Source: Bolinopsis microptera
Lineage: Eukaryota; Ctenophora; Tentaculata; Lobata; Bolinopsidae
Direction: 5' to 3'
Assembly: GCF_026151205.1 (NCBI RefSeq)
Contig: NC_087073.1
Location: forward strand, 1,942,501 to 2,006,500
DNA length: 64,000 nt
Shown here: positions 1 to 10,439 of the stretch, piece by piece
Position numbering within the stretch: the first letter of the stretch is position 1
Layout: every line of letters begins with the position of its first letter
Position numbers and translations under genes: made by a program
Notes under the pieces: model-generated
Told to the model about the DNA's origin: nothing
Databases searched by the model: none
The model's input: only the letters and a program-made list of their open reading frames with translations

Positions 1-2025
1 GTGGAACCCAAAATAAGCTACTTAAAACGATAATTGTTAAAACAATGTTATGCTTGAACCACTTCGAAACCTTATTAACACTCAGATCATCAATGACTTG
101 CCACAGCTTTGTTTGGACATCCTGAGCTCCGACCTCACAGACACCATCAACACAGGCTCCATCTCCACAATATTTACCATTAGGACGGTTTCCAACAACA
201 GTTTCACCTTCATCTGTATTAATGAAAGGTTTACACCAAGATTTTTCGTCGTCATGATCTTTACAGCATTGTTTACAGGTATATTCCTCATCGGAGCAGA
301 CGCAGGGATACTTGCTGACAAACGTACACTGGTCCAAACACGTGCCCAGTTTACATCGTCCATTGTCAAAGCACGGTTTACCGTCCTCAACATCTTGTCC
401 GGCAGCACACTGGAGCTCATTGCTGGTTTCGTTAAGTTGGCATGTACGATCCACGTGACAACTACTTATCTGACCTAAACGACAAGATTTTCCAGGTTGC
501 TTCTTGCATTGGTGCTCTGATCCCTCTTCCCCACAGCATTCATTATTTGCGGGATCACATTCCGAACCTTCCGTTAACTGACAAGCTTTACAACATGACG
601 AACTAGCCATGCCCGGATCACACTTTTCTCCAGCTTCTATAATACCGTTACCACATGTAGCTGTCATATCCTTGATGAAACAGATATTTGATTTTCCTAC
701 AAGAACGTCTTTTATGGCCTTTTTACTACAATTAGAAAATTTATAGTTGTTTGGTTGTGAACCATCCGCGGCGGAGGGGTACATCAGGTATCTGTTCTGT
801 GCAGGAGCACATTCCTCCAAGTCACCGGAGTCGTGTGGAGAGCCCCAGTTGTGTCCCATTTCATGTCCTGTGACAAACACTATCTCCGAACTTAACAGTG
901 TTCTCCCATAGTTTGTCAGAGTACTTAACCCAGTATTAGCGCTCCATTTCTTTCCTAATTTGCCATGGTGTTCAGTACAAACACCCCCAATTTTAGATTT
1001 AGATGGTTTAGCAACATAAGCTAAACCAAGAACTCCATGGTCGAAGTCATAGTTTGTAAACAAATGGGCCAAGCAATATTTTGGACGCCACATACCACCG
1101 CTGAAGATTTTAAGTAATTCAGATACACCCCGACTTTCTCCGACATATTTATATGAGCTCTGATCTGTTTCAGATTTGTCCATGATAACCTCAACGTATT
1201 GGATAGAGAAACCAAAGCCAAAAAATTCGTCAGATTCATCGGGATCTAAAGATTGTGTCTGAAACATGTCATTAATCTGCTGGATGGTGCTCACCATGTA
1301 ATTTATAGTGTTACCCTCATTAAATTGATTAAACTCATAAAACTTATAATCAGCAACAAGAGCAAGGGTACAGTGGGTATTAAAGGTCGATGTTGCACGC
1401 TTCTTTCTTGAATATTCGAATGATTCCTTCATGGGTTTCTGAGGCATCATGAATTCGAAATCTTTGCCAGAATAACCACTTTTATTTTTATGCATTTTGT
1501 GCCCACAAAAGTGGCCTCTTCTGTATCAGGTTGTGTAAAGTTAAACTTAACATCTGACAGTTTGTAAACAATCATGTGAAAATCATGTGGTTCTTTGATA
1601 TGCCGGTGTGAGGGCTCTATGAAATATTTTTCACTTTCAGAAACTTGAATAGTTCCAGTGACGATGTTATCTTTGATATGTATGAGCACTCTGCTCGTAT
1701 CACAATTATCAACCAGATGGCCCTCTAAATACTCCAACACATCTAATGATTTCACTTTCTCCCTGTCAGCAAATTTGTGCTTTATGATAACATCAGGGTG
1801 AAATAAGCTTAGATGAGGGTGTAATGAGGCATGGAAAATCTTGTTTTCTAGCTCAATTCTGACATAAAGTTTCATTGCAGTCAAAACTGTAGAGTTTTTC
1901 ACGTGCTCTAAATATATCTTTTCTTTTGCCAGCTCTTCAAAATCATGTAAAAACTGGTTGAGGTGATCACGATAACAGGATGAAATTGATAAGCATATAA
2001 ATAGAAGTAATAACCTCTTTGTCAT
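1..2025 (-). CDS. ADAM17/TACE-like membrane metalloprotease, 3' end cut by window edge, frameshift in prodomain
   Basis: The family comprises membrane zinc proteases that shed ectodomains. The ATG at 2025 opens a hydrophobic signal peptide (MTKRLLLLFICLSIS). A prodomain follows to about 1500, then a furin-type RKKR site, a reprolysin catalytic domain with HEMGHNWGSPHD (near 835-870), a disintegrin-like Cys-rich region and a membrane-proximal segment (AQDVQTKLWQVIDDLS) leading into a hydrophobic stretch at the window edge. The order and the juxtamembrane segment match ADAM17/ADAM10-type proteins, ADAM17 best. I see no intron in 2 kb. The prodomain frame stops near 1450, and the catalytic frame is open from about 1500 to base 1. 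The change lies around 1480-1500, at an A-run, and one missing A would explain it. The prodomain frame reads a possible cysteine-switch Cys (TKCIK) just at the break. It could be a retrocopy, a pseudogene or a base-calling error. Confidence 0.85.
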
Positions 2026-2199
2026 GCCCTGATTGGGGAAGATAAGAACTTGATATTAACTTGAATTATCTTTAAACCTGGGAATATTTGCAAAACTTCG
2101 TAAAATGTATGAAATTTGTTTTGTCAATCAGAATGTGGACATTTAACTGTGATCACACAATTATTTAACTTGTTTCATGTTTGATAAACGAACAATAAA

Positions 2200-3240
2200 T
2201 AATGCAAATGAATAAAGGTCAAATAATTAAACAGATTGATAAACTGAGACATAAATTAATGGGCACTTTCAAAAACTATGTTAACGAATCTGTCACGGGA
2301 AAAATTTCAACTTCTAGAAGCTCTCATTTGGTGGATATACTCAATATTTTGTGCGACATCTACAGATTTGCGATAGTACAACTTTTACAAAAATAATAAA
2401 ATGTCTACTATGTCTATGAGCATAGATACATGCATTTAAATCCGGGCTAATAATGGTGGATATACTTTTCAGAGGGGTTTGGTGGATATATCATTGATTG
2501 GCCTGTAACTTTACGTGTGGTTAATTTATGGTGATTATTTAAAGATAGAATTGTAGCAAATCGATTTGCCTCTATGATAAAAGGCAAAAATAAGGAAAGA
2601 TTTCAAATTTAAGGCTATATATGGTGGATAATAAAACTATGAAATAAAATTCAATACCGAAAATTTTCAACTGAAAAAATTTTATTGGTCAACAAGTTCA
2701 TCAGGTTTACTCAGTTACCGGATCAGGTTGGAAATCGTTTCAAGTTTATGATAGAATAGAATATTTACTTTCTAGGCCATTTTTGTGGATATACTGGAGC
2801 TTCAAGATTGATTTTATTTTTAGGTCAAATTCTGTGTCAATAATGCAGGTTATCCATTGTTAGACCCCACTTATCTCGTCTAGAAGCTGAAAATGCTTAC
2901 AATTATTACTCTAGCTCTAGGGCCATAACGAATGGATATAGTTACATACGAACTTAACAAACTGTCTCCTTTCAGCCTTTAGAGCCGTTTTTGGTGGATA
3001 AAAGCACACAAACGGAAAATTTGCTTTTTTATCCACTATTTTTGGCCCTAGATGTGTTCTATCATGAAACTACAACTGTTTCTAGATAGAAGATCCCCTT
3101 TGCTGAGTCAGTTCAAAAGAATTCTCAGTCCAAGACGACTTTTAAGGTTAAAATTGGTGGATATTACCAATTTGTACACATTTGTAAATAATTAGAATTG
3201 TGTAACTTAAATTATTTCAGAATTACAACTATTGTGTACT
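2200..3240. repeat. Degenerate dispersed repeat with recurring GGTGGATA box
   Basis: The box GGTGGATA or a one-base variant recurs at 2330, 2455, 2481, 2623, 2784, 2993 and 3156, often preceded by a run such as AGGCCATTTTT or GAGCCGTTTTT. This looks like an old tandem amplification with units of roughly 125-210 bp. The segment 2261-2351 is also present inverted at 42885-42975 with high identity, so at least that part is a dispersed repeat. A 64-codon open frame at 2202-2396 overlaps it and I do not regard it as a gene. Confidence 0.5.
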
Positions 3241-3879
3241 CAATAAAGTAATTATCACTTTTGTATCCTTGTATCCTCTTCCATGAGACAGTGTGGACAA
3301 GTTTTAGGGATAGTTGTCGGCTTGGCTGCACGACATAGGGGGGCCTCCGATTATCAGGGCCAGGGGTCAGATCATGTCACCAATTAGTAACGCATAATTA
3401 GTGATGTGATCCATCAGTAGAATTTAATTGTAGAGTTCAAATATGTCAATCATCATGTACAACATTGCTGTCTGCTTGACGTTCGTACATACTCCGCTGC
3501 AGCTCTGGAACGTTGGATCACTCTGGCCAAGGACATGATGTTTTGGAGAGTCTGGTTAACTGCAGGCGATGTCTCTCAATCTGAGAGAATCGTCTGAGAG
3601 GGAGAGATAGCACAGACAGGGACACTCCGTAGGAAGTTTGTGCTGGCAGCACCGCCAGTATATATACTCCCCTTGCATGCTTTCGACACGCAAGTCTCAC
3701 ATCCCTTGATACGAGAACCACCCCCGTTAGCAAGAGCTCCCGTCCCTTATGTGATCTACGAGTCGAGCAGACATCTTAAAGATCATGTTTACTTTTTAAT
3801 GTACAGCTCTGATGCACAGAATTGAGATGTGAACTCTACCCTATATCTAATATCTAGTTCAGCGTACGGCTTTTTCGTT
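3241..3879. other. Gene-free stretch
   Basis: No coding frame, RNA gene or convincing repeat is visible here. Short open frames on both strands (about 3518-3825) have no domain or splice context. Confidence 0.4.
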
Positions 3880-4081
3880 TTTGATTTTACAAAAGACAAA
3901 GCAACTTTTAATGACTATTAATGGAATTATCGGATATTTATAATTCAATATGTACTGATTCTTCTGTGGAAAATAAAAAATTTGATTTTACAAATGACAA
4001 AGCAACTTTTAACGACTATTAATGGAATTATCGGATATTTATAATTCAATATGTATTGATTCTTCTGTGGAAAATAAAAAT
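3880..4081. repeat. Two-copy 101-bp tandem repeat, inverted relative to 13560-13800
   Basis: Two nearly identical 101-bp units (starting 3880 and 3981) begin TTTGATTTTACAAA and end in CTTCTGTGGAAAATAAAAA. The same sequence lies inverted at about 13565-13800, together with the upstream CGTACGGCTTTT motif at 3862. In that copy it is interrupted by a 107-bp element, so the copies here serve as its empty sites. Confidence 0.8.
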
Positions 4082-4195
4082 TGTAGGGGCACAGTGGGGC
4101 ACCATTATGGGATGATGATTAATCACTCTACACTCGACTGTCACGTGACTTTTTCAACCCGTTTTCTAGCTGACCCTGAACGACTATTCGAAACC

Positions 4196-4866
4196 CTAAC
4201 CCTCTAATCTGATCCCAACATTTGTAGGAGCCCAAGATCTGAGGCAAGGGGTCGATTCACCAAGTTTACCTTTGCCGCTTCCGAATGTTATCGGCCCAAG
4301 GTTAGAATCCCCTATGAGAATAGTTGAGTTGAAGTTTGACCAATGGATGACCCTGAATGTTAGACTGAAGCGAATGCCGTCAGAAACAGAATCATCATCT
4401 TCTTTTTTGATGGTGTGTTTGAAGAAGTCTTGACTATGCCTAGTCATCTGGTACATGCTCCCGCTATTACATTTGACAGTCATTGTTTTGTCAGACTGTA
4501 AGTTCCTAAACTGAAGGTGACGTGGGATCCCTAGAGATATGGTGAAGATAGATGACTTTGGGTCAATATCCCCCTCATTGTCTGCGTGTTCTGGGAGAGT
4601 TGACTCCTTATCATCATACATGTTCACTAGGCAAGAGTTTAGTCTGTAGTGGTACCTTTCCTCTTGGTGTGAAGACCCATACTCATTGTTGAGACGCTCC
4701 ATCAGTTTCTTGATGGGTTCAGGCATCACCAAAGGGTTTGACTTTGAACCCATGTACTTGTAGTGCTCTCCATATTGAAGTACATTTCTTTGCCCCTCTA
4801 ATGAGAATTCTGCGGGTTGATTCTGTAGCATGTTCATGAGGTCGCTCTCATCAACTCTGAAGTCCT
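4196..4866 (-). pseudogene. LINE ORF1 remnant: AlkB-like domain plus start of SGNH esterase
   Basis: This open frame of about 220 codons is homologous to the middle of the two ORF1 proteins in the window. It holds the AlkB-type signature: LNSCLVNMYDD, the iron ligand pair HAD (in PEHADNE), a second His (FFKHTI) and the closing GIRFSLTFR. The esterase block GDSN follows and the frame ends soon after. The N-terminal coiled-coil half and the rest of the esterase are missing. A stop codon sits just upstream near 4867. It lies head-to-head with LINE A about 85 bp away. The sequence is clearly diverged from both neighbours, so it marks a third lineage or an older insertion. Confidence 0.85.
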
Positions 4867-4950
4867 AATCTCCTCCAAAACAAAACACTTAACGGGAGCC
4901 GACCCCAAGTCGGATCTATTTGGTCAGTATTACTTACATTTGATTTGAAA

Positions 4951-7089
4951 ATGGCGTCAAATTCTAGGAAGACTTCAGGTACTCCTAAAACATCTAATAG
5001 CTTGTCTCGCAACATTTTAGCCGAATCTACAGTGGACAATGAAGATCAGGTAAACAGGAAACATAGGGACAAGAAGAAATGTCCATGTCAGCGCTCTTTT
5101 AACGGTAAAGTTTACCTCATTGACTGTTCTAAGTGTCATCAAGAGTGGCATGTGGACTGCCTGTCTATGAAAGGTATAACGAGGTCAGCTATCAACTCCA
5201 TGGTAGAATGGCTGTGCCCATACTGCTTCGTGGCACCAGTATCAACACTGAAGAAACAGAGAGACGAATTTTGTTACAGCTGCAGGAACACAAGGGCTTT
5301 GCAACAGGCCAACTCAGATTTTGAAGCATCTACAGCTGTTAAGAATCTTGAAACTGTCAGTGCACTTGTGGCATCAGCAAGCTCAGCAGGCTCAGCTCTT
5401 GAAAAATTTGACTTCGAACAGTTCTCTAGGAACCTTGACACTCTCTCCCAGTTCGACATTCACCTTCAACACCTGCTTCTTAAAGAGAACTCCCTTAATG
5501 GCCTAAATAATGAAATAAAGCTCCATGACAAATCATTAGAATCAATAAATACCAACATTGCTGAACTACAGAGGGACCTTAAACTTTTAGCATCTAGACC
5601 TTCCCCTGAATCATCCCCATCTACAGACTCATCTGAGCAGTTTCTGAAGAGCATCTCAGAACAACTCACCGCACTTTCTGCAAATGAGCCCACTGTAGCT
5701 GCAGGCATTGCTGAACTAAAACAGTCTATAAGTTCTATACAGCCATTGCATAACCCTGGTCCTTGCATTCCTCCCAACCTACCTCCTGCACAGCATCCTC
5801 GTCCTCCAGCACTACCTGTCCTTTTGCAGCCACCTCATCATGAGCAGAAACCTGTGGAACTGTTCAAAAACGATTTTATAGATCAGAAGACTGCGGAAGA
5901 ACTAGTTGACCTATTTGATTTGAGCAGCACAGACTTCAAAATTGAAAACGAACGCTCCTGCCTATCATATGGGGAACGGTACGATTATCCTGGATCTAAG
6001 TCGTCCAAGACACCAAAGGCAATACCACCACCCTTGAGAAAACTCATCGACAGAATCAACAGTGAGTTTTGTTCAGGTGACCAACCTCAGGTTAACAGCT
6101 GTTTGGTGAATCGGTTTGACGGCACAAGCAGCACCTTGCCTAGACACTCTGATAACGAGCCTTCTATCCACCCGGAATCAAGTATCTTTACAGTCTCTCT
6201 TGGTACTGCATGTCATGTTTCTTTCTCTGATGCTAGTACAGGTATTGATGAGCACAAGCAACTATGTGGCCCAGGATCATTATATGTAATGACTCGTCGT
6301 AGCCAAGCACTGTTCCACCATCGTATCGATGCAGGCGAGATAACTGGGCTGCGCTACAGTATAACATTGAGATCAGTCAGTTCCCTGAATAGAAACGCTA
6401 CATGTATCATTGGGGACTCGAACACCGGCGGACTGAAATTCGGTTCTGATCCTGCCAAGTCATTCGGCAAATGGCTTCCTGGAAAACGATTCTTTGCCCC
6501 AACTGTCGATAGCATTGATCCTTATGTGTCCTGTGGCTATAGAAACTGTGTTATATTGTGTGGGGTTAATGACCTGAAACAAACAGATGTAAAAAGCCAA
6601 AACGATATTGATATAATCTACAACCATCTAGTTTCAAAAATTGCCCAGATTCAATCTATTAATCCGGGTGTGCATGTATATGTTTGTCCAACAATTCCTT
6701 CTAAACGTGCTGATTTAAATAGAAAGCTTATATACTTTAACAGTTTGATTCGATGTAGGCTGCTCCCGTCCAATTTTGGTGTCAGTTATGTGGATGGATT
6801 TGATGAGTTCTGTGATAGGGATGGTCTCCTTGACCGCTCTCTCTCTCGCGACCTCAACAAATACCAAAAACCGGACTTCCTTCACCTCAACTGGAGGGGA
6901 CTAGCAAAGTTAGGTCAATTTATTCGTAACACTGTTCTTCTCAGGATTAACGGTGGTATCGACAAAAGGAAGAGGAGGTCCACAAGGGTAGACGATAGAT
7001 CCTACAGGGATGCGACTGCTGGAAGAAAAACTGGTCCTGTTGTTCCTGCTGCTGCTAGTCAGGGTCACGTGGATGGTTACCAACCATGA
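4951..7089 (+). CDS. LINE A ORF1 protein: PHD finger - coiled coil - AlkB-like dioxygenase - SGNH esterase
   Basis: This 712-residue protein starts at the ATG at 4951 (context GAAAATGGCG); the frame is also open two codons upstream. A PHD-type Cys4-His-Cys3 finger spans residues 44-92 (CPC, CSKC, H67, C70, CPYC). Residues 150-265 are helical and coiled-coil-like, and 266-300 are Pro-rich. Residues 303-476 form an AlkB-like 2OG/Fe(II) domain: VNSCLVNRFDG, H399 and D401 in RHSDNE, H456/H457, and R468...R474 in LRYSITLR. Residues 484-660 are an SGNH hydrolase with GDSN (488-491), GVND (538-541) and a D642/H645 pair in DFLHL. A basic tail follows. The stop overlaps the ORF2 start as ATGA. Esterase ORF1 proteins are known in CR1-like LINEs and are thought to bind RNA and lipids. 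The oxygenase could reverse alkylation or methylation of nucleic acid, which is inference from family membership. Confidence 0.9.
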   Translation: MASNSRKTSGTPKTSNSLSRNILAESTVDNEDQVNRKHRDKKKCPCQRSFNGKVYLIDCSKCHQEWHVDCLSMKGITRSAINSMVEWLCPYCFVAPVSTLKKQRDEFCYSCRNTRALQQANSDFEASTAVKNLETVSALVASASSAGSALEKFDFEQFSRNLDTLSQFDIHLQHLLLKENSLNGLNNEIKLHDKSLESINTNIAELQRDLKLLASRPSPESSPSTDSSEQFLKSISEQLTALSANEPTVAAGIAELKQSISSIQPLHNPGPCIPPNLPPAQHPRPPALPVLLQPPHHEQKPVELFKNDFIDQKTAEELVDLFDLSSTDFKIENERSCLSYGERYDYPGSKSSKTPKAIPPPLRKLIDRINSEFCSGDQPQVNSCLVNRFDGTSSTLPRHSDNEPSIHPESSIFTVSLGTACHVSFSDASTGIDEHKQLCGPGSLYVMTRRSQALFHHRIDAGEITGLRYSITLRSVSSLNRNATCIIGDSNTGGLKFGSDPAKSFGKWLPGKRFFAPTVDSIDPYVSCGYRNCVILCGVNDLKQTDVKSQNDIDIIYNHLVSKIAQIQSINPGVHVYVCPTIPSKRADLNRKLIYFNSLIRCRLLPSNFGVSYVDGFDEFCDRDGLLDRSLSRDLNKYQKPDFLHLNWRGLAKLGQFIRNTVLLRINGGIDKRKRRSTRVDDRSYRDATAGRKTGPVVPAAASQGHVDGYQP

Positions 7090-10000
7090 CTCCCCTCATT
7101 AAGGAGGTATGTCCTGTCTGTTCTAAGAACATAGTCATCGGCCAAACAATAGTTGAATGTTTTCACTGTGACTGCATAATGCACCATAAATGCTATCGCA
7201 AATCAAATCCAAATAGCCAATCTAATGAGTTTTACTGTACTCGTTGTATCCATTTAGACAAGGTTAAATACAACCCATTTAAACTACTCACTGACAATGA
7301 CGACGACGACAACAACCTAGACGAATACACAACCAAAATCTCAAATACTTTAAATGATTGTAACTCATACACTGCATCTGACCTTACAAATATTCTCTGC
7401 AACCAAGTAAAGAAACAATCATCTATTCTCTTTCAAAATATTGATGGAAATAAATCAAATTTTGACAACCTTGCCATTGAAACCTGTAGGTACAAAACAA
7501 AATTCTCCGTAATAGCCCTAGCTGAAACCAACACTGGAAAAGAATTAAGCAATCTATTTCAGCTCGACGGTTATAATAGTTACTATCAGGACACAGCACC
7601 TAACAAACAAAAGGGCACTGGAGTAGCCCTTTATGTTGACGATAAATTAAATGCTACTGTAATTGAGAATATATCACAAGTCACAGAACATCTAGAAATA
7701 CTTGTCTTATCATTAAGTAACGAAGATCAACCTGTTAATGTAGGTGTTTTGTATCGACCACCAAGTGGCTGTATTTCCCAAGCTCTAGTTGAACTTTCTA
7801 ACCTTCTTGATCACATGCCGAAGTTTAGTTATCTAGCTGGAGACTTTAATATCGATCTTCATGATAAAGATAACAAAAATGTTCAAAAATATGAAGAAAT
7901 ATTATTCAGTAAAGGATTTTGTCCGTTAATATCTATTGTTACCCACGAAAAACCAGGCTGTAAAGCATCCTGCATAGATAACATTATTACTAACGATATT
8001 GAGAATGTGATTACTTCAGGCACCCTAAAAGAACGAATAACTCATCACTCACCTATTTTTAACACATTTAACTGGAATGTTGAAGTCAACTCTGAAAAAA
8101 CTTCTTTTAAACAATATTACGACTTCTGTCAATCAAATGTTAACGGCTTCCTAGTGGATCTTGAAGATGAGCTTAAAACTAAAACAATCCATAACTTTAC
8201 TGAATTCCATGACACTTACAAAAACTGCGTCGAAAAATCGTTTAAATTAGAGACCCCGAAAACCTCTAAGAGAACTGTTCAGGTTAACCCTTGGATAACT
8301 CCCGGTCTCATTTGCTCAATTAATAATCAGCATAAACTGTACGAAAATTGGGTTGAGATAAGAAATAGAAAATGTAAACTCGGGGAAACTGATAACAAGG
8401 GCGGCATTTGCCAGTGCCCTGAATGCTCACTAAAACGTAGTCGCTACCTTATCTACAAAGAATACAGAAAAGTCCTAAAGAAAACACGTCAAACTGTGAA
8501 AACAGAATACTTCTCTGGTAAATTTGCTGAAAATAGCGGTGATAGTAAAAAGACCTGGGAACTAATAAATCGTATAAGAGGTAAACGGCGGCGTGAAATA
8601 AAGCCGCTGTTCACCATAGACAACGTTAAGATAACAAATAGAAGGATCATAGCAAACGAATTCAATAAATATTTTGTATCATTAGCCTCTGACCTAAATA
8701 CCGCTTACAATGATCTTGGACAAATTAACATAAACAGTATACCTAGTTTCTATGATTATCTACCGCTTTCAAACACTTCCAGCATTTACATGCATGACTG
8801 CACAACAGACGAGGTTAGCAAAATCATATCTGAACTTAAAAATGGCAAGGCAAGTGACATACCGATTCATGTAATTAAGCAGTCCTCTAAAATAGTTACT
8901 CCTTTACTCACTGTACTGTATAACGAATGTATGAAAGATGGCATATTTCCAGATGACCTTAAAGTTGGAAGGATTAGTCCCATTTACAAGAAAGATAACC
9001 AGGAACTCCTTGAAAACTATAGACCTGTATCAACGCTAGCTGTGTTTGGTAAAATATTTGAAAAGATTATATTCAATAGATTATACAGCTTCTTTCATTC
9101 ACAGAACTCCTTATATGAAAACCAGTACGGATTCCGTAAAAATCACTCGACCAGTTATGCCCTAAATTACTCAGTGAACCACGTAGAATCTTGCCTCAAG
9201 AAAAAACAACACGTTCTTGGAATATTTATTGATCTTAGTAAAGCCTTTGATACAATATCACATGAAAAGTTACTGCATAAGTTAGAAAATTATGGAATCC
9301 GTGGAAATGCAAATAACCTTATAGCAAGTTACCTGTCGAACAGATACCAGTATGTCTCGGTATTAGGTGAAGAATCCGAGAAACTTCCAGTAGTCTATGG
9401 AGTGCCGCAGGGGAGCTGTCTTGGTCCCTCACTTTTTATTATTTATATTAATGACATCCGTAACTCATCAATTATAGGAAAGTTTATACTATTTGCCGAC
9501 GACACTAACATATTTATAGAAGACACATGTGTCAAAAGATTATACGAAAAAGGAAATGAAGTTCTATCATTTGTGTACAAGTATATGAAACTAAACTTAT
9601 TACATATTAACATTAAGAAATGTTGTTTTATTCATTTTAAACCCTCACGGGCCAAAGAGGAAGTAGAAAATGACGAGAACATACTAACTTTAAATAATGT
9701 AGTTATTAAAAGAGTTCAAGAAGCTAAATTTCTAGGCGTTATTATTGACGACCAACTTAACTGGAAATCACATACGCAGTCACTTAACTCAAAACTTAAA
9801 TGCGAAGTAGGAAAGCTGTGCAGAATACGACACATTGTCCCAAAGCAGTATTATAAGGATTTATATCATACTCTATTTGAATCACATTTAGGATTTGGAA
9901 TATCTGTGTGGGGTGGTATTAGCAATAACCGACTTGAACCTATCTTTAAAACACAGAAAAAGTGTATAAGAATTCTGTTTGGGGATAGAGAAGCTTACCT

Positions 10001-10439
10001 AGAGAAGTTTAAAACGTGTGCCCGAACTCGACCTGTTGATAAGCAAAGACTGGGGGTGGACTTTTACCAAAAAGAACACTCCAAGCCCTTGTTTAAAACC
10101 CACAGGTTGTTGACGGTCCACAATCTGTACAAGTACACTTGTCTCTTAGAACTATTCAAAATTAATAAGTTAGAGGAACCATTATCACTGTACTCATCAT
10201 TTAACAGGTCACCACGACGAGAGGATTATTTCATTACATCACAACCATCCTCACAATTCATCTACCAATCATCCTACATGTGGAACAGCTGTCGACAAAC
10301 ATCAAGTAAGATAAGTTTTAATACTCCGACAAACGGGTTTAAGAATATATTGAAAATTGCCTTACGAGAATTGCAATTCAAGCATGATACACTTGATTGG
10401 TGTGAGCTTAATTTTGCCACAAATGAGCTCAAGTTCTGA
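7086..10439 (+). CDS. LINE A ORF2 protein: PHD finger - APE endonuclease - reverse transcriptase
   Basis: This 1117-residue protein carries out target-primed reverse transcription. An N-terminal zinc finger of PHD type covers residues 9-54 (CPVC, CFHC, HHKC, CTRC). The APE-type endonuclease runs from about 115 to 335, with the acidic AETN, KGTGVALYV, YRPPSG, GDFN and the terminal HHSPIF carrying the catalytic His. Reverse transcriptase covers about 584-870, with a 'GKASDIP' entry motif, NYRPVSTL, FIDLSKAFDT, GVPQGSCLGP and the catalytic FADD near 802-805. The C-terminal region includes the conserved DKFKTCARTRP-like segment (here EKFKTCARTRP). The ATG overlaps the ORF1 stop (ATGA), which suggests stop-restart translation. 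There is no RNase H domain. All catalytic motifs are present and the frame is unbroken, so the copy may be young or active. Confidence 0.93.
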   Translation: MTPLIKEVCPVCSKNIVIGQTIVECFHCDCIMHHKCYRKSNPNSQSNEFYCTRCIHLDKVKYNPFKLLTDNDDDDNNLDEYTTKISNTLNDCNSYTASDLTNILCNQVKKQSSILFQNIDGNKSNFDNLAIETCRYKTKFSVIALAETNTGKELSNLFQLDGYNSYYQDTAPNKQKGTGVALYVDDKLNATVIENISQVTEHLEILVLSLSNEDQPVNVGVLYRPPSGCISQALVELSNLLDHMPKFSYLAGDFNIDLHDKDNKNVQKYEEILFSKGFCPLISIVTHEKPGCKASCIDNIITNDIENVITSGTLKERITHHSPIFNTFNWNVEVNSEKTSFKQYYDFCQSNVNGFLVDLEDELKTKTIHNFTEFHDTYKNCVEKSFKLETPKTSKRTVQVNPWITPGLICSINNQHKLYENWVEIRNRKCKLGETDNKGGICQCPECSLKRSRYLIYKEYRKVLKKTRQTVKTEYFSGKFAENSGDSKKTWELINRIRGKRRREIKPLFTIDNVKITNRRIIANEFNKYFVSLASDLNTAYNDLGQININSIPSFYDYLPLSNTSSIYMHDCTTDEVSKIISELKNGKASDIPIHVIKQSSKIVTPLLTVLYNECMKDGIFPDDLKVGRISPIYKKDNQELLENYRPVSTLAVFGKIFEKIIFNRLYSFFHSQNSLYENQYGFRKNHSTSYALNYSVNHVESCLKKKQHVLGIFIDLSKAFDTISHEKLLHKLENYGIRGNANNLIASYLSNRYQYVSVLGEESEKLPVVYGVPQGSCLGPSLFIIYINDIRNSSIIGKFILFADDTNIFIEDTCVKRLYEKGNEVLSFVYKYMKLNLLHINIKKCCFIHFKPSRAKEEVENDENILTLNNVVIKRVQEAKFLGVIIDDQLNWKSHTQSLNSKLKCEVGKLCRIRHIVPKQYYKDLYHTLFESHLGFGISVWGGISNNRLEPIFKTQKKCIRILFGDREAYLEKFKTCARTRPVDKQRLGVDFYQKEHSKPLFKTHRLLTVHNLYKYTCLLELFKINKLEEPLSLYSSFNRSPRREDYFITSQPSSQFIYQSSYMWNSCRQTSSKISFNTPTNGFKNILKIALRELQFKHDTLDWCELNFATNELKF

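Noticed and set aside
50-478. 142-codon plus-strand ORF
   Set aside because: Antisense shadow of the ADAM17-like disintegrin/Cys-rich region.
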